From positions 310,001 through 374,000 of the forward strand of contig BROG01000440.1 of NCBI GenBank assembly GCA_030159075.1: a stretch of 64,000 nucleotides of DNA, written 5' to 3'. A program made the position numbers and the translations under genes. Below are positions 1 through 45,168 of this stretch, one piece after another. Positions within the stretch are counted from its first letter, which is position 1. The number at the start of each line of letters is the position of its first letter. The notes beneath the pieces were generated by a model. The model was not told the origin of the DNA, ran no database searches, and saw only the letters and a list, made by a program, of their open reading frames with translations. Source of the stretch: Atrina japonica (lineage: Eukaryota > Mollusca > Bivalvia > Pterioida > Pinnidae).

Positions 1-1409
1 GTATACTCTTGATAAAAGTATCAGTTTACTGACGTATTTATTTATTTTAGTACTTCCTTGGTTCAATACAGAAAATCTTGTGCTGGCTAGTTCCTTGTTC
101 AGTAAATAAACTTATATGTATTTGTTTATTCAAACAAGTCATTATATGTTACTTATATATTTAAATGTATATTTTTTATCATAGATTTATCATCTCTGAT
201 CAGTGAAATAACATATTGACTTTGATGAAATTTCTAAATTCATGTACAATTATTCAAAGTTATTTATATATTGAGATAAATTTACTAACACAATTTTACA
301 ATTAGTGATGAAACAATTGTTTTCAATGTGAAGAAAAGATTGATGAATCGTAAGTGATTAATTATCGGTAACATATTCATGACAAAATTAACAAGGAAAT
401 GTGACTAGACATACCCTATATGTTTGCTTTCATTTGTATATACACATAGTGACATACACGAACATGATGTATCAATTAATTAATTATTTTAGTCATGGAA
501 GAATTTTGAATGTTACAAATTATGATTTATACATGTACCTGTGATGACTTAGATATTTGATTAATTTTAGAATGATAAGAATCTTGATCACATATAATAC
601 CACTTATTTAGAAGTTTTTTTTTTGTGTGTTTTACGTTTCACAATTTAAAATATGCTGAAGGTAATTTTTCATTTTTCTCTCTCTAGATTATATATATAT
701 ACAAGTTATGTAAATTCATAATGGATATTATGTTTGCACATACTTTGTACATATATATTATTAAAGACTCACACTGCTCTTAGCCAACTGAGCCAATTGT
801 TGACATTTTAATATTTTTTCAGTACTTGTTAAACAAAATTGTACATGGAATTGGCTAATTTGCTTGATATTATTTTTAAGGTCATATTTTGTGCATGTTT
901 CTTTTGTATCAAAATGTCACCTTTGTTATAAAAGAAAAATATAGCATTATCTTATAGGACAGTCTTTAACAATACAATTTGCATGAGCATGATGATGAAG
1001 GACATGGTTAATTAGTGACAGAATTATCTTGAAAATTCTCCCATTCAAGTCAAACTGCAGACAGACTTACACAAATTGTATCACAGTCATATATAATACA
1101 TGTATATTATTTATATTATTATTGATTATTAATCAATATACATGTAGTTTTGAACTTTTCACTTGCCATCATGTTGCAGAAAATTTCATATTAACAATCA
1201 TTTAGATGATTTTTCACCAATGCAGTTTTTAAAAAAAAGAAAAAAAAAAAAAGAAAAATTCTTGGTTGGCTAATCATTTGGTTCACAGTCCAGCTCTGCA
1301 TTCCATTTGAATGTGCATTGTTGTAAACATGTACATACAGTATAGATTGCATACATGTACATGTATATTGTAATTGTTACCACAGATATCAAGATTGACA
1401 ATTGATTCT

Positions 1410-1694
1410 GAGACATTCACATTTTGTTTGAGATGTTTGTTCGGAGACTTTCACATTTTGTTTGGGGCATTATATGGAGACTTTCAAATTTGTTTGAGAT
1501 GTTTGTATGGAGACCTTCACATTTTATTTGAGGTGTTTGTAATGAGACTTTAACATTTAATTTGAGATGTTTGTACCGAGTCATTCACATTTTATTTGAG
1601 ATGTTTGTACCGAGTCATTCACATATTATTTGAGATGTTTGTACTTAGTCATTCACATTTGATATGGGAAGTTTAGCAAATCATTCACATTTTG
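1410..1694 (+). repeat. 34-bp degenerate minisatellite
   Basis: About eight copies of a unit reading approximately gagac-ttcacattttgtttgagatgtttgt, diverged by point changes and small indels. Non-coding, within the SIK 5' intron. Confidence 0.85.
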
Positions 1695-3498
1695 AAAATT
1701 TGTATTGATTTTGTATTTGAAATTTATACCAAGGCAAATACTTGTTAAAATACACATGTACATGCACTGGGTAGTCAGGTTTTCCAGGAAAGATGTATGC
1801 ACGAGTTATGAACTTTAAAGAAATTAACTTGCAGGCAAGATTCAATGCACCAACCAGACTATACTATGCTTACATGCCACATGTATGTACATGTAGGGTT
1901 CTCAATCTTGACACTTATTATATTCCTTACACTGAGAGGAAGACATCTACAGTTGTATTGTATTTTTCATGGTCATGGTCTGAGCTGGAGGTCAAATGTC
2001 AGGAGCTAATTTTGAAGGGAAAAAACTTTAAGACAAGGTGAAGACAGAATTGTTGTACCTTGGTTTCTCAAGTTTGAAAAAATCCTTTTTTTTCTCTATG
2101 TATATCATTCTTAATTAAGGAAATGGAGGATAGTTGAAGCAAACCAACTTTCTTTCAGTTTACACTGTAAAATTTGTTTAGTTTTTGTACATCAGACATG
2201 TCGAATAATTCTAAGGACCATTGTAATGCCTGTTCTAAAAGTACAGGATCATATAACTTGATCATACACTTTTTGAGATTTAGTTATTTTTTTCCCCGGA
2301 CGATTAATGTTGTGAACTTAACAAAAAGCTTTAACGTTTTTGTGGCAAGTAAAAGAAATAAAGTGTTTTAGTACTAGTGTATGTATATATTGTTTTTAAA
2401 AAAAGAAACCGAGAAAGTTAAAATTACATTCTTTACTGTGTAACTACATGTGTGCACCTGAAGGCATTTTTCAAATGATAAATCTCGATTTAAATCTAAA
2501 AAAAAAAATGGATGATAATTGCAGAAGAAACAAAGTTCATCAATGTTCAAAAAGCAAGCACAATGTATGCATCGTTAACCTTTATTTCTTTCACCATTTA
2601 CATGTACAATGTAAATACATTGTACATGCATCAGATCCAATATTTACATCCAGTGCTGTGACACTGATAGTTTTGTTTATTTATATGCTAGTATCATATG
2701 TATGATGAGTTTATAATATGTTGTAGAGTATCATGCTGGTATTCACATGTAATGGAGACATCATCACATCACTTTTAGTCCTAGTAACATGATGAAACAT
2801 GATCTGGAGACATATACATAATTGCAATATATTTGTAGCTCTTTTTTCCCTGAAGCAGCAATTTTCCTTCTGTAATGTGGAGATACAATGTACCTTAATT
2901 CCATTTTTATAAAGTATTCCATGCTTCATAATCTTAAATTCATATTGTAGAATCTGGCCTTTTCCTAGGTTTTCCTAGTTTTCATGGGGCTAAATTCCCA
3001 TTGCAAAATACATGTTTTTTCCCAAATTGAAGAAAAAATCCTAATCTGGTGTTGAGGCCACAACCATAGTAAAAAATAGATTAATGTAAGGAGAAATACA
3101 TTTAAAAAAATCATTATATTTTGATTTCCATGTGTGTAAACAATATTTCCCAATTTGACACAAATTTATGTTAGAATATCCAACTTTGTCATCAGTGGCA
3201 TTTACCCAAAATTGACAGATTAAGGCCTGAGAATATTTGTAAGGGGCAAGAGGGTCACTTTGAAGGATAACAATTATTGAATTCAGAAGCACGATATTAC
3301 ATCACAGATTTTCTCAATATATGTACATCATAATGTATGATGTACATATTCAGTACCGTTACATCATATGATAGTATAGATGATATAATTGTTCATTAAT
3401 TACATTTTATGTACATGTATTTATATGTATATACATGCAGGTAGATTATGTGTAGATACAGTAATTCTCTTATTTGTACCATAGTCCTTAATACATGT

Positions 3499-3697
3499 AC
3501 AGTGGACCCTATATTGAGAGTCCACTGTTGTGATAGACCACCTTTCACATGAAACCACATTCTAAAAGAGACACAATTAAATAATCCTGTGTGTAAAACC
3601 TCTTTTTAGAGACCAACTGTTTTTGAGAGACCACATGAAAATTCAGTGGCAGATCTAGATACCTGTAGGATGGTCTCTCAAGACAGGTTCCACTGCA
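3499..3697. mobile_element. MITE-like foldback, ACAGTGGAACC family copy
   Basis: Starts acagtggaccc and ends ggttccactgc, with internal direct and inverted 'gagagaccac' segments. The same organisation appears near 21.55 and 31.74 kb, and the left end matches the first unit of the array at 26.4 kb. No coding capacity. Confidence 0.65.
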
Positions 3698-4254
3698 GTG
3701 TATTTATGTATTTGTACATGTACCAAAATTTTATATAGGAAGTTTAAATCTTTAAAAGTATAACAGGTTTCTGCCAACCATTAAAAAACCGTGCTAAAAT
3801 TTGAATGTATAAAAGTTATTCTTTTGACATGTTTTGGTTTTAACATTAGAATGTAGACTTATATACATATAAAAATATATATATATAAATTCATAAAGAC
3901 ATGCTGACATTTAGAACACAGTTCAAAATATATCCAAAAGGCTATGAATTAAATCCAAACAGAGTATATTTAGAACATCCAGACTTATTTGATATTAAAA
4001 GTGTTGACATTTGAAATATGATCTTTTGATTTCATATTCCTGCTGCTGATGTTTAATGTAAGTTTGAATGTGCAGGATGTTATTTGAGAATTTATATATA
4101 TAGAAGTATGACATAGGTATATTTAAAAAAAGATTTTTTTTTCATTATTTTGAAATTTTCATTTAAGATTGATTTTGTCAAGATTTTGAAATCCTTGGAA
4201 TGTTATACCGGTTTTGAGTTGTTTATTTAAATTTATCTTTTTGTTCTATCTTAC

Positions 4255-4256
<2 letters not shown>

Positions 4257-4304
<48 letters not shown>

Positions 4305-4372
4305 GTGTGTTTGTGTGCTTCTGCACTGTGTATGTATATGTATATATATATATATATTTATATATATACACA
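4257..4372. repeat. TG microsatellite followed by TA-rich repeat
   Basis: About 23 uninterrupted TG repeats, then an interrupted TG/TTTG stretch and a TA repeat. Confidence 0.95.
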
Positions 4373-4543
4373 CAATCACTTCATAGTAAACACGTATATA
4401 ATGTACGTATATGTTAATAATAAAAAATTGATAGCTTAAAAATCTGCTGGTGACTTGTTTGATATAAATATTTCACAAGGCATTCTTTAGTATCTAGAAA
4501 ATAATTCTGTCCTGAACAAAGTGTCTTCAATCATTTCTAGTAG

Positions 4544-4551
4544 TGACGTCA
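4544..4551. promoter_or_regulatory. Perfect CRE octamer (TGACGTCA)
   Basis: A palindromic CREB-type site in the 5' intron of the SIK gene, 217 bp from a second one. Function is inferred only from the motif. Confidence 0.3.
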
Positions 4552-4760
4552 AGGGAAAACTCCCCCACTAAGATAAAATCAGGATATCCAATGTTAAAAG
4601 TCCAATGACATTGTTTACGAGAAGCATGTTATTGACTTGGTACCATATAGGCCGTAATAAAGTTTTTATATTGATCTAGGTAGATTTTGGTATGGTTGGT
4701 ACAGAAGAGTTCATTATAAGTGTCGGCTTAAACAGCAGGAGGCAGTTACTTGATATAATC

Positions 4761-4768
4761 TGACGTCA
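4761..4768. promoter_or_regulatory. Perfect CRE octamer (TGACGTCA)
   Basis: Second CREB-type palindrome in the same intron, close to the first. Pairs of CREs are typical of cAMP-responsive elements, but no promoter is evident next to it. Confidence 0.3.
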
Positions 4769-5350
4769 TGCTTAACTGAGTCTTTTAATGTTCCATTTCC
4801 AAAATAAATTCAGAATTATTTAATATCAAAAGTCATGCTATTCTTTGACTTGGAATTTCACCCCTAAGAACAAAGATAACAAGTACTGGATTAGTAAAAC
4901 AAAATCATTAACATGATAGATTAATTATGTCTGCCAAATTAGTCTAGTTTATCTTAATATACTATAATTCATATGTACTCTATTACTGTTTTACACAATA
5001 TGTACATGTATGTACTTGCAGGGGTGTGTATTTACAATGTATGTATGCATAGTATAGTATGTATAGTTTAGTAACAATTTTATTGAATTACATATATAAT
5101 ATATACAAGAATATATGCACACAGATAACATAAATGTAACATATACAAATAGTTTTAACCTGACCTAAACAGAAAAGAAAAAGATATATAGGTGAAGGTC
5201 GTTCTGATCCATTACACAATTATTGTAGAATTTCTGATGTCACTTGTCATTTGTTGTGGAACTATTTACTCACCAAATCATAAATCAGTCAATGCAAAAA
5301 ATGATACACTTCTGCAACATAATGTTTAATTTCATGTAAAGATTTACGGG

Positions 5351-5352
5351 AT

Positions 5353-5437
<85 letters not shown>
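5351..5437. repeat. CA-TA compound microsatellite
   Basis: About 11 CA repeats directly joined to about 31 AT repeats. Confidence 0.95.
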
Positions 5438-5439
<2 letters not shown>

Positions 5440-6323
5440 ACTAAGGCCATACAAATATATGACTTGTATATATATGGACTGTGTACAAACTGTATTGTAT
5501 TATTGCACTGTGTACATGTATATATGTATGTCATACAATGAACATGCACCTGGAAATTTTTGCCCCTGATTATTTTCATTATTTCACAACAGAAAACATA
5601 TTCAGCCCACCTTATGTCATCATTGTCTTGTGTATATGACCTTGATTCAATAATTTACCTGGAAATTTTTTATTTTATCTTAATTCGCCCTCATATCTGA
5701 AGCAAAAGTGAGGGCAAAAATGGTGAAAATTCAACGGCAGCAAAAAATTTCAGTCAATTTCAGGTATGCAGTAATATACTATGGCTGTCATGATATTATT
5801 TTGTTTTAAATGCAAATGACATTTATTTAACAGGCTTCCTTCTACAATGATCTCACAGTTATTGTGAAGATTGTAGGAGGAAGTCTATTTGAAAATAAAT
5901 ACAAATTAACCTCAAACTTTCGTCTTTGATTCCTGATATAAGATTTGTGTATTGCAGTGATTTAGGTATTTATTGATAATTTGACAGTTATAATGTCAAT
6001 GTGAGTACATTCTGGATAATGTATCACTATATAAACAAGACACAGGTAAATACAATGTACTGTACTTGTATAATTTTAATCTCTCACTGCAGGATGTAAC
6101 CAGATATAATTGTGTTTTACTTTCTTATCTATCATCGCTTTGGTCAAAAAAGGAAGTGTTACGTTGCTGACATTGATGACCAATCACTGTTTGACCTTGT
6201 TTACGTGTTATCTTCTCAAAGAATTTGGAAACTTTTTTTTCTTTCTTTAATCATCAGTGTTTGATTTAGACAGGGAGTCATATTGATCATTAAAAAAAAC
6301 TTATTTCCAAAGTTTTTATCATT

Positions 6324-6324
6324 C

Positions 6325-6355
<31 letters not shown>

Positions 6356-6358
6356 AAA
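6324..6358. repeat. Poly-C (22) joined to poly-A (13)
   Basis: 22 consecutive C followed by 13 A. On the minus strand this is a G22 run able to form quadruplexes; its length may also be an assembly-sensitive estimate. Confidence 0.9.
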
Positions 6359-6499
6359 GACAACATAAAAAACAACAGCAATCAAAAGAAAGAGAAAACA
6401 CCAAAAACAATACTACGGTAGGCCTACAAGCATTTGCAGTGTACATGTAAACATGGGGAGTTGTTCATTGTGAGAGCTGAAGATCTGTTTGAAGTTTTG

Positions 6500-6591
6500 T
6501 TAATTCATCAACCTCCGAAAAACAATAAATTCATCTATAAATCAATGACTTTAACCTGTCCATGTGTGCCTTTAGGGATGAATGGGTTTAT
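6500..6591. mobile_element. Small TTAA-ended dispersed repeat, copy 1
   Basis: Begins ttaattcatcaacc, contains atctataaatcaatgact, ends ggatgaatgggttta. Similar copies occur at 17954, 32674 and, more diverged, 41376 and 42708. Confidence 0.6.
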
Positions 6592-6696
6592 CAGATGTTG
6601 AATTTTGACCTGTGCACCTAAACACTGATTGAAAAATTAAATTAAGATTTCTTTTAGATTTTGTTCAATGTTGTCATTTGATTCTATCTATTTCAG

Positions 6697-38008
<31,312 letters not shown>

Positions 38009-38220
38009 TATTTTGTCTCCTGTTGTTGTAATGAGGATAATCATGTGTCCTAAGTGCATCATATGAAGAAAATAATAATGTACATTTTACTCAGTTTAAC
38101 GGTTCTTCTTCTTACTGAGGTTTTTGTCCAAAATAGACAAGAATGATGCCGCCTCTTTTCTATTTATTTATGATGATGTGGTACGTTGTTGGTATGATCA
38201 GTCATATGTATTTGTAATGA

Positions 38221-38248
38221 GTGTTATATATATATATATATTTATCTA

Positions 38249-38320
<72 letters not shown>
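38221..38320. repeat. TA microsatellite in the proximal SIK 3' region
   Basis: A short TA run, a tttatctatcta break, then about 34 TA repeats, starting 213 nt after the SIK stop codon and thus probably transcribed. Confidence 0.95.
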
Positions 38321-38321
<1 letters not shown>

Positions 38322-38709
38322 CATAACAGCATTTTTTTGTCAGAATATCTTGTACTTATTTTGGAATATTTTTTATTGAAAGTCTGGTAGATACTTCCAT
38401 TTTTGGGGGATATACATTCTCTATAGCCAGTCTCATTTGTACAATGCAAGCTATCTAATCCAATCAAACAACAACAGCTACAAAATTGTAATTGTTTGGT
38501 TTGTGCAATATAATTTGGGATAGCATTTACCTGTATTAACAGTTTAAGTAGCCTTTTATACACATTTTATAACACCGTCACAAACTTGCTTTACAAGTTT
38601 TTATGTACACAAAGAAGGTCTTTATCATAGTGGAGAAATATAGGGGTTTGCTAGGGATACTTTATATTGGCACACTTCATTTGTACATGTAAATATCAGC
38701 TTGTATAAG

Positions 38710-38715
38710 AATAAA
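38710..38715 (+). terminator. Candidate proximal polyadenylation signal (AATAAA)
   Basis: An AATAAA hexamer about 700 nt after the SIK stop codon. Weak evidence: such hexamers are frequent in AT-rich DNA, and the downstream GT-rich element is not strong. Confidence 0.25.
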
Positions 38716-39058
38716 TGCTTAGTAGGAAATAGAAATTTGGGCCTCCAATGCTATTTACACACTTGCATTTAATTTATACATGTAATAATTATCTCCACGA
38801 CTGAATCATGATGTCTATCATCTGCTATCAGGTTAAAGCCTATCTGGTTCCTAGTTCATTATGTTGGAAAGATGACCATTTCACTTGTTGAAGACTGGGG
38901 TTTTCTAGATTTCATTGTTTTAGGTTTTCCTCATTCACAATTGAAACTATTTCATAGCTCATCAGTCAAGCATACAAACAGTGCTACATACTCAGTTCTT
39001 GTTAGAGTACATCACATAGTACTTGAAACATAACAAAGAGTGATCATTTGATTAGTGT

Positions 39059-39715
39059 TTAACATTGCAGAGTGCTTGTTACATTACATTACACAGTGCT
39101 TGTAGCATACACAATATATGACATTACAGTGCTTATATCAATACAGTACATATGTAACTTTACAGTGCTTATAACATAACATCACACAGTGTATATTACA
39201 TTACAGTGCTTGTAGCATACACATTGTATGACATTACAGTACTTGTATTATTACACAATACGTATATCACTTTACAGTGATTGTATCATCAGTGTGTATT
39301 ACAGTGCAGTGCTTGTTACATTACATTACACTGCTTGTAGCTTACAATGCTTATAACATCACTGTGTATTACAGTGCAGTGCCTGTTACATTACATTACA
39401 CAGTGCTTATAGCTTACAATGCTTATAACATCACACTCTGTATTACAGTACAGTGCTTGTTACATTACATTACACTGCTTGTAGCTTACAATGCTTATAA
39501 CATCACTGTGTATTACAGTGCAGTGCCTGTTACATTACATTACACAGTGCTTATAGCTTACAATGCTTATAACATCACACTGTATTACAGTACAGTGCTT
39601 TTACATTACATTACACTGCTTGTAGCTTACAATGCTTATAACATCAGTGTGTATTACAGTGCAGTGCTTGTTACATTACATTACACAGTGCTTGTAGCTT
39701 ACAATGCTTATAACT
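39059..39715 (+). repeat. Dimeric tandem repeat (about 75-bp units in 150-bp pairs)
   Basis: Units contain gtattacagtgcagtgcttg, ttacattacattacac and gcttacaatgcttataacat. Two versions (ctgcttgtagc and cacagtgcttatagc) alternate in the right half; the left part is more diverged. Confidence 0.85.
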
Positions 39716-41375
39716 TATAACTTGAAAATTTTGTTAACTTTCCCCATCTTGTTTTATTTCCGAACTTCATCTATTTTGATTTAATAAATTTTTTTTTACC
39801 TTTTATATCCTTGACAGCAATATAAATGTAATTGTTAATTGAAAGAATCATACTGAAGATAATGTAGCAAAATTTCTTGTTTTTGTCAGATTTAAGAAAT
39901 TCTTAAACCTAATTTATTAGTTACAAAGCAAATGCTCAATATGATAATTTTTGTCAATAAGACTTCTTTAGGTGAGCCCAAATTTAAAATAGATGTAGTG
40001 TTCTGAAAGAAAAAAAATGGTATGAGACAAGGCCAAACACTTAAACATAATGTATTGTCACATCTGCCCCAAGAGTTAGCATTGTTAAAAGGTGACTGTC
40101 TTAGATTTTGAGGATTAAGAATTTAAAAAATGGTATTATATAAATATCACTTGAGTATAAAATGGTTGCATGAAAATGTCAAAAAGTTAATTGATCCAAA
40201 AATTAGACACCCAGTAATGGTTGTTATGGTAGACTGCTAAGTTGATTCTGACTTGTCTTGTGGAAAATAATCATGCACAAAATGAAGATATACAGAAGAG
40301 TATTAAAAATTTTATATTGAGAAGTAAATATCAATATTAATTGTTTATTGCACAACATTAGCCTCATAGCCAAACTGCCTAAGTCATAAATTGACTGATT
40401 TGAAATTAATGACTTTCGTTGATATTTCTTTTTTCAGAATTGCACTTACACTACTTAAACCAAGTCATAAGCCATTCAGAGTTTTTGTGTGAGATATTAA
40501 TCTTGCATTGGCATTTAGGTTTTCTTATTATTTTTGCTAGAAAATGTGCTCATCTTCATATCTACAGTCATAAACAACAACAAAATTAGGTTAGGCAATT
40601 ATGCTATGATAATGAGTCTAATGATGTGTAGGGTTATGAAAAGTTCAAATGGTTGCAACAGAGATATGACACTAATTTAAAGTCAAGGTATCGTAGGTGT
40701 GCCACCAGTTTAAAGTTAGATCTTTCCAATTGCTATACAGCAATTTTGATGGGACAGACTGTATGTGATATTACAATCGAAGGATCAATTCATCAGTCTT
40801 CATTCTCAGTTGAAATAGCACTTCAATTTTGTCTACATTTGCTATTCAAATTTTAATCATCCCTCTTAAAGTTGTTATCACATTTTCCAGAACGCAAATT
40901 GAGGTAAATGCAAAGTATAATAAAATAATCATGATGTTGAAATTATGTTGGTTTAATCTTTAGATTTGTCGTTTTTTTGCTGCATTGTCAAGATATTACA
41001 GACACAGACATGGAACTATATGAAAACTTTGATCGTCACACAAATAATAAATGAATTGGTTCACTTTAGGGGAAATATTAAAGCTATTGAAGAAGTGTTG
41101 ACATTTGATATTTTTTATAAAATCAATTGTGCATGAAGAAAATTGGATAAAAATGAAAATCATAACTTTACTTTGTATGTTGATGCAGACTTGATCATGA
41201 CCTAATTTTTGAATGCTATGCAATTATGTAATCAAAGTAGGTCAACTTACAGTTAACTGATTTGTCTTTTATCTGAAAGAATGTAACTAGAAAATGTTGA
41301 GTTATTGCCAACATCTCACTGAATTGCTTCTTTACACAAACAAAAAAGCCAACAAAAATGTTATTACCCACTATT

Positions 41376-41605
41376 TAAATCCTCAACCCGTGGTCACATT
41401 TAGACTCACCCAGATCAATAAATAGTATGGTCTACTGTCAAAATTCAGGAGTGAATTCATTATGCAGGAGTGAACAAGTTCATACTGCATGTAGAATTAT
41501 TACGAAATTTTATTTTAAATCATACACCCGTGAATTCTGACAGTGGACTTGTCCATTTATTAAAACAGGCAGGTCCAAATGTGTTTTCAGGGGTTGATGA
41601 GTTAA
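41376..41605. mobile_element. Longer relative of the TTAA-ended repeat, copy 4
   Basis: Starts ttaaatcctcaacccgtgg and ends gtgttttcaggggttgatga gttaa. An internal inverted pair tactgtcaaaattcaggagt / gtgaattctgacagt suggests a 230-bp foldback ancestor of the shorter copies. Confidence 0.6.
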
Positions 41606-42429
41606 ATATATGATTAGTTGAAATATAAACTTGGCATACATGTTAAAACTTATTACATACATCAATTAAGTATTTAAAACCTATATAAGCACTGTCTTTG
41701 TTCATCATAGCTAAATTTTATTTATGCATGTGCGTGTTTCAGAAATGATCAGTGTTATCCCCCCTGTAAATAAGAAAAATGATTAAATACTCGTGTTGTT
41801 TTGTCAATAACAATTGTATCAATATTTGTTCTTTATCTTTATGTATCTCAAGGATCTGTTTCACACTTTAAGATATGTACATGTCACCTCATCATTGTCG
41901 AAAGTTCTCTTAGAACTGTGTTTAAGTAGACTTCTCATTAATCTTCACAAACTTGGTAGGGCTAATGTTTTAAATAGTGCAAATATTTATATCATAAATA
42001 ATCCTGTTCAACTTTGAATTTTCTGATGGAATCAGGTACATTTATAAATCCAATATGATTAGTCGAGATGTTGAGAATAAGCGATGTTTCAAGTTAAGGT
42101 AAAATCATGTAACTTTTATCAAAGTGGAAAGTTTTAAGTTGAAGTGGAATGCATTGTGTCCCAGGGATATATAATAACCTTTTTATGACCAATCAGCATC
42201 AGGCATTTGTTATCATTAGTTTGTTATTCTTCATCATTATATCTAGTCTTATTAGTTGTTACAGTCAATGACTTACTCTAAAATCAACCAATCAAATAAT
42301 GTTAAAGAAAAATACAGTTTTTCAAACGTATTTCAATTAATTTAGAAGGCATTGTTTGTATTGGAAGCATAGATCACTAGTTTGTTACAATAAATGTAGC
42401 TATTCTTGGACGATACTTATTGTCATTTT

Positions 42430-42530
42430 CGTTGGGTCCTGACAAAGATTTTCATCTTGGGTCTTGATAAAGGTTTTCATCTAGGGTCTGGATAAAGGTT
42501 TTCATTTGGAGTCTTGATAAAGGGTGTGTT
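42430..42530 (+). repeat. Short 30-bp tandem repeat, about 3.5 copies
   Basis: Unit gggtcttgataaaggttttc atct, with small differences among copies. Confidence 0.8.
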
Positions 42531-42707
42531 GGTACTTGCATTAACCTTCAGTCCTCAAATGGGTACTATTTGGCCAGTGTAATGGGGACTTTGGTTTATC
42601 TTGCACTTCAAGGTTGATCTTGTACGCTCTCTAATTCTATTTTTTGTAGTTAAATTCTACATCATCTTGCCACATGTTGTATTTCGTTTTCATATTACCG
42701 GTACATA

Positions 42708-42798
42708 TTATCTCATTCACCCCAAAAGACACATTTAGACTGGTCTAAATACTTGATTTACATAAGAGTCCATCGTTTTTCAGGAGTAGATGAATTAA
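42708..42798. mobile_element. Small TTAA-ended dispersed repeat, copy 5 (diverged)
   Basis: Starts ttatctcattcacccc, contains acacatttagactggtc, ends caggagtagatgaattaa. Confidence 0.5.
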
Positions 42799-43266
42799 TA
42801 TGACATCCACTAACCTCATCCTATTACTGCAGATATTACAGTTTAACTTTAATGTTAAAAGCATGCCTCACAAACTTGTATTTGTATAAATTATCCGTCC
42901 AGAAAATTAACACAAAGTACCATTGTACCATCTTAATATTGGCTTAACTCATTGATGTTGTCATGGCTTCAAACTGTCTTACTGAACAAATTGCAATACC
43001 AACTCAATTATCCTTTTTAATGTTTGCTTGATGTAAAAAAAAATTCTAAATTACTGAGTCACATTTTCCCCCGAAATGTCTGTTACCTTAAAATACAAGA
43101 GATTTGTCTAGACAGGTTATTTGATTCCCATTTTGAATAGGCAATCAAAGGGATATTATTATTGATATATTTACATAATGCATATTATCATTGTATTTGA
43201 GAATTGTCTGGTCTGTCTTCAGAGATTTTCAAAAGAGTCCTGTTTTTCTGATCCTTTAGATTATGA

Positions 43267-43444
43267 TACAGTAAAACCATTTTATAATGCCCATTGTTTC
43301 GTTTGTCACCTCGCTTTTGAAAGTCAAGTTTTCCAATTTTACCTTTAATTTTATTTAAGGTTTCCCTCCACCTATCACCAAACCACTTTATAATGTCAAA
43401 TTTGGGCTGAACAAATGGTGACAGTATATCGAGGTTTAACTGTA
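43267..43444. mobile_element. MITE-like foldback
   Basis: Starts tacagtaaaaccattttata and ends gaggtttaactgta, with an internal inverted pair (cattttataatgcc / actttataatgtc). 178 bp. Confidence 0.6.
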
Positions 43445-45056
43445 CAATGATTATTATCAATATTGTCTTGACAAACTTACATCAGTATGATCTATAGTGG
43501 AGATAGGGTTACTGATAAGTCAGAACATTGACATGTGTTTCTACACATGCTGGTAGAGATGGAGGATTGGGTTTGTTCATGTCACAAATTTTCATGTAAA
43601 GAATGGACATGACATGCTCGCAAAATTATAATTTCTTGTCATATTCTGACAGTTGTATTCTAATACTATTGAAAACCAACAGCCTGCGAGGAGTGTTTAT
43701 CTTAACTGTCACTCACCCAAGTTTGCTTTTCCTTTGTCTTTTATTTTACATACAGAATAACTTCAATGCAAATACAATAAGTCTTAACCATCGCAAAATT
43801 CCCTTTATCTTATATAGGACATCTGACCTAAAGGCAAATGGTGATCTGTAAACTCTACTGTTTGTTCTTTGTCCATCAACTTTTCACATTTTTGCCTCAC
43901 CAATAATGTAGTATGGAATATCAACCAGGAAAACTGCTCCATTATTGTATATGAAAAGGGGATGTTTTCCATACTTATGTATGGGATTCGCCTTCCACCT
44001 GGGTCCTGGTCTTTATAAAATTACCATAAAATCAAATCGTATGCACATTGTATTAGTGATAGCATGAAATAAATTTTAAAGATTTTTGAATGAGAAAAGT
44101 ATGTATTATCTTGCTATAACTATCTTTTGAAATAGAATATCGTGAACTTAAATATGAAAGAGACTCGTAGGTGCATTTATGAAACAACTAGTCTAGATTT
44201 GCCTATAGTTATAAACAGTTTTGTATGTATGAAACTGATTTTGCAAACTTGTCAGTATCGTTGATAATCACTTTCTGGTGTCGGTGAAGTCTTGCCGTTA
44301 TCCTTTATGGCTGTGGTTTTTAGACAAAGGTGGTCGCTGATAAGATTTAACGGTGGTTACACAGTATTCATTTCTTTGAGTTTTAGTTACTCCCCATTCT
44401 CTCAGCTGGTCAACGTTGAATATTGCTTACAAAATCCTAGTTTCCTTTACAAGTTGAAGTCCTGGTCTAACTTTGTTAAAAGTCTGGTAACCAGTTTAGG
44501 TATGTTCCATAACATATCCCAAGTCCAATTTATGCAGACAGTGTATATATACACTTCTGTATCTTAATTACTAGTTACGAACTTAATGAGGGACCAAATA
44601 CAAATAGTGACATAGCTTTTGAAAAAAGGTCTTCATTTTATTTTATTGAAAAATATACTTGAATGTTGCACTAGGTAGGCATGTAGTTAAATTTGTCTCA
44701 TCTGTGTTTAAAGAATTATTTCATTTAGTTTTCAGAAATATCTTGTTTTCACTCTCTAAAACTAGTGACTGCTAATGTACTTGTTCTGGAATAGCTTTCT
44801 GTTTATGACGGTTAAAAGTTGTTGTTCTGCTTACTAATATCCCGAAAAATTGGTAGTAATCTTATTTATGATAAATATTGATAATTATTTGGTAAAAATA
44901 AATTTGCATGATATAAATACGGCTAAGTACGTGAACAGTAAGCAACTATAACCTTGATTGACATACTTCATTAGGTACTCTTAAAATCTTTGTAGCTGTC
45001 CATTTGACATTTAAATGGTTTTTGTTCGTGTTGTTGCAGTTAAGCTTATGTGTCAA

Positions 45057-45168
<112 letters not shown>

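Larger units (their letters stand above)
1..6696 (+). other. SIK intron (5' part cut by window)
   Basis: Non-coding, AT-rich. It holds a 34-bp repeat array (1410-1694), a foldback copy (3499-3697), a TG/TA microsatellite (4257-4372), a CA/TA microsatellite (5351-5437), two perfect CRE octamers, a poly-C run (6324-6345) and a small TTAA-ended repeat (6500-6591). I searched for the SIK N-lobe exons here and found none. Confidence 0.75.

Noticed and set aside
1793..2041. Candidate SIK N-lobe exon in the 5' part
   Set aside because: The translation has no glycine loop, VAIK lysine or KIYREV-type helix C; no other stretch in 1-6696 does either.
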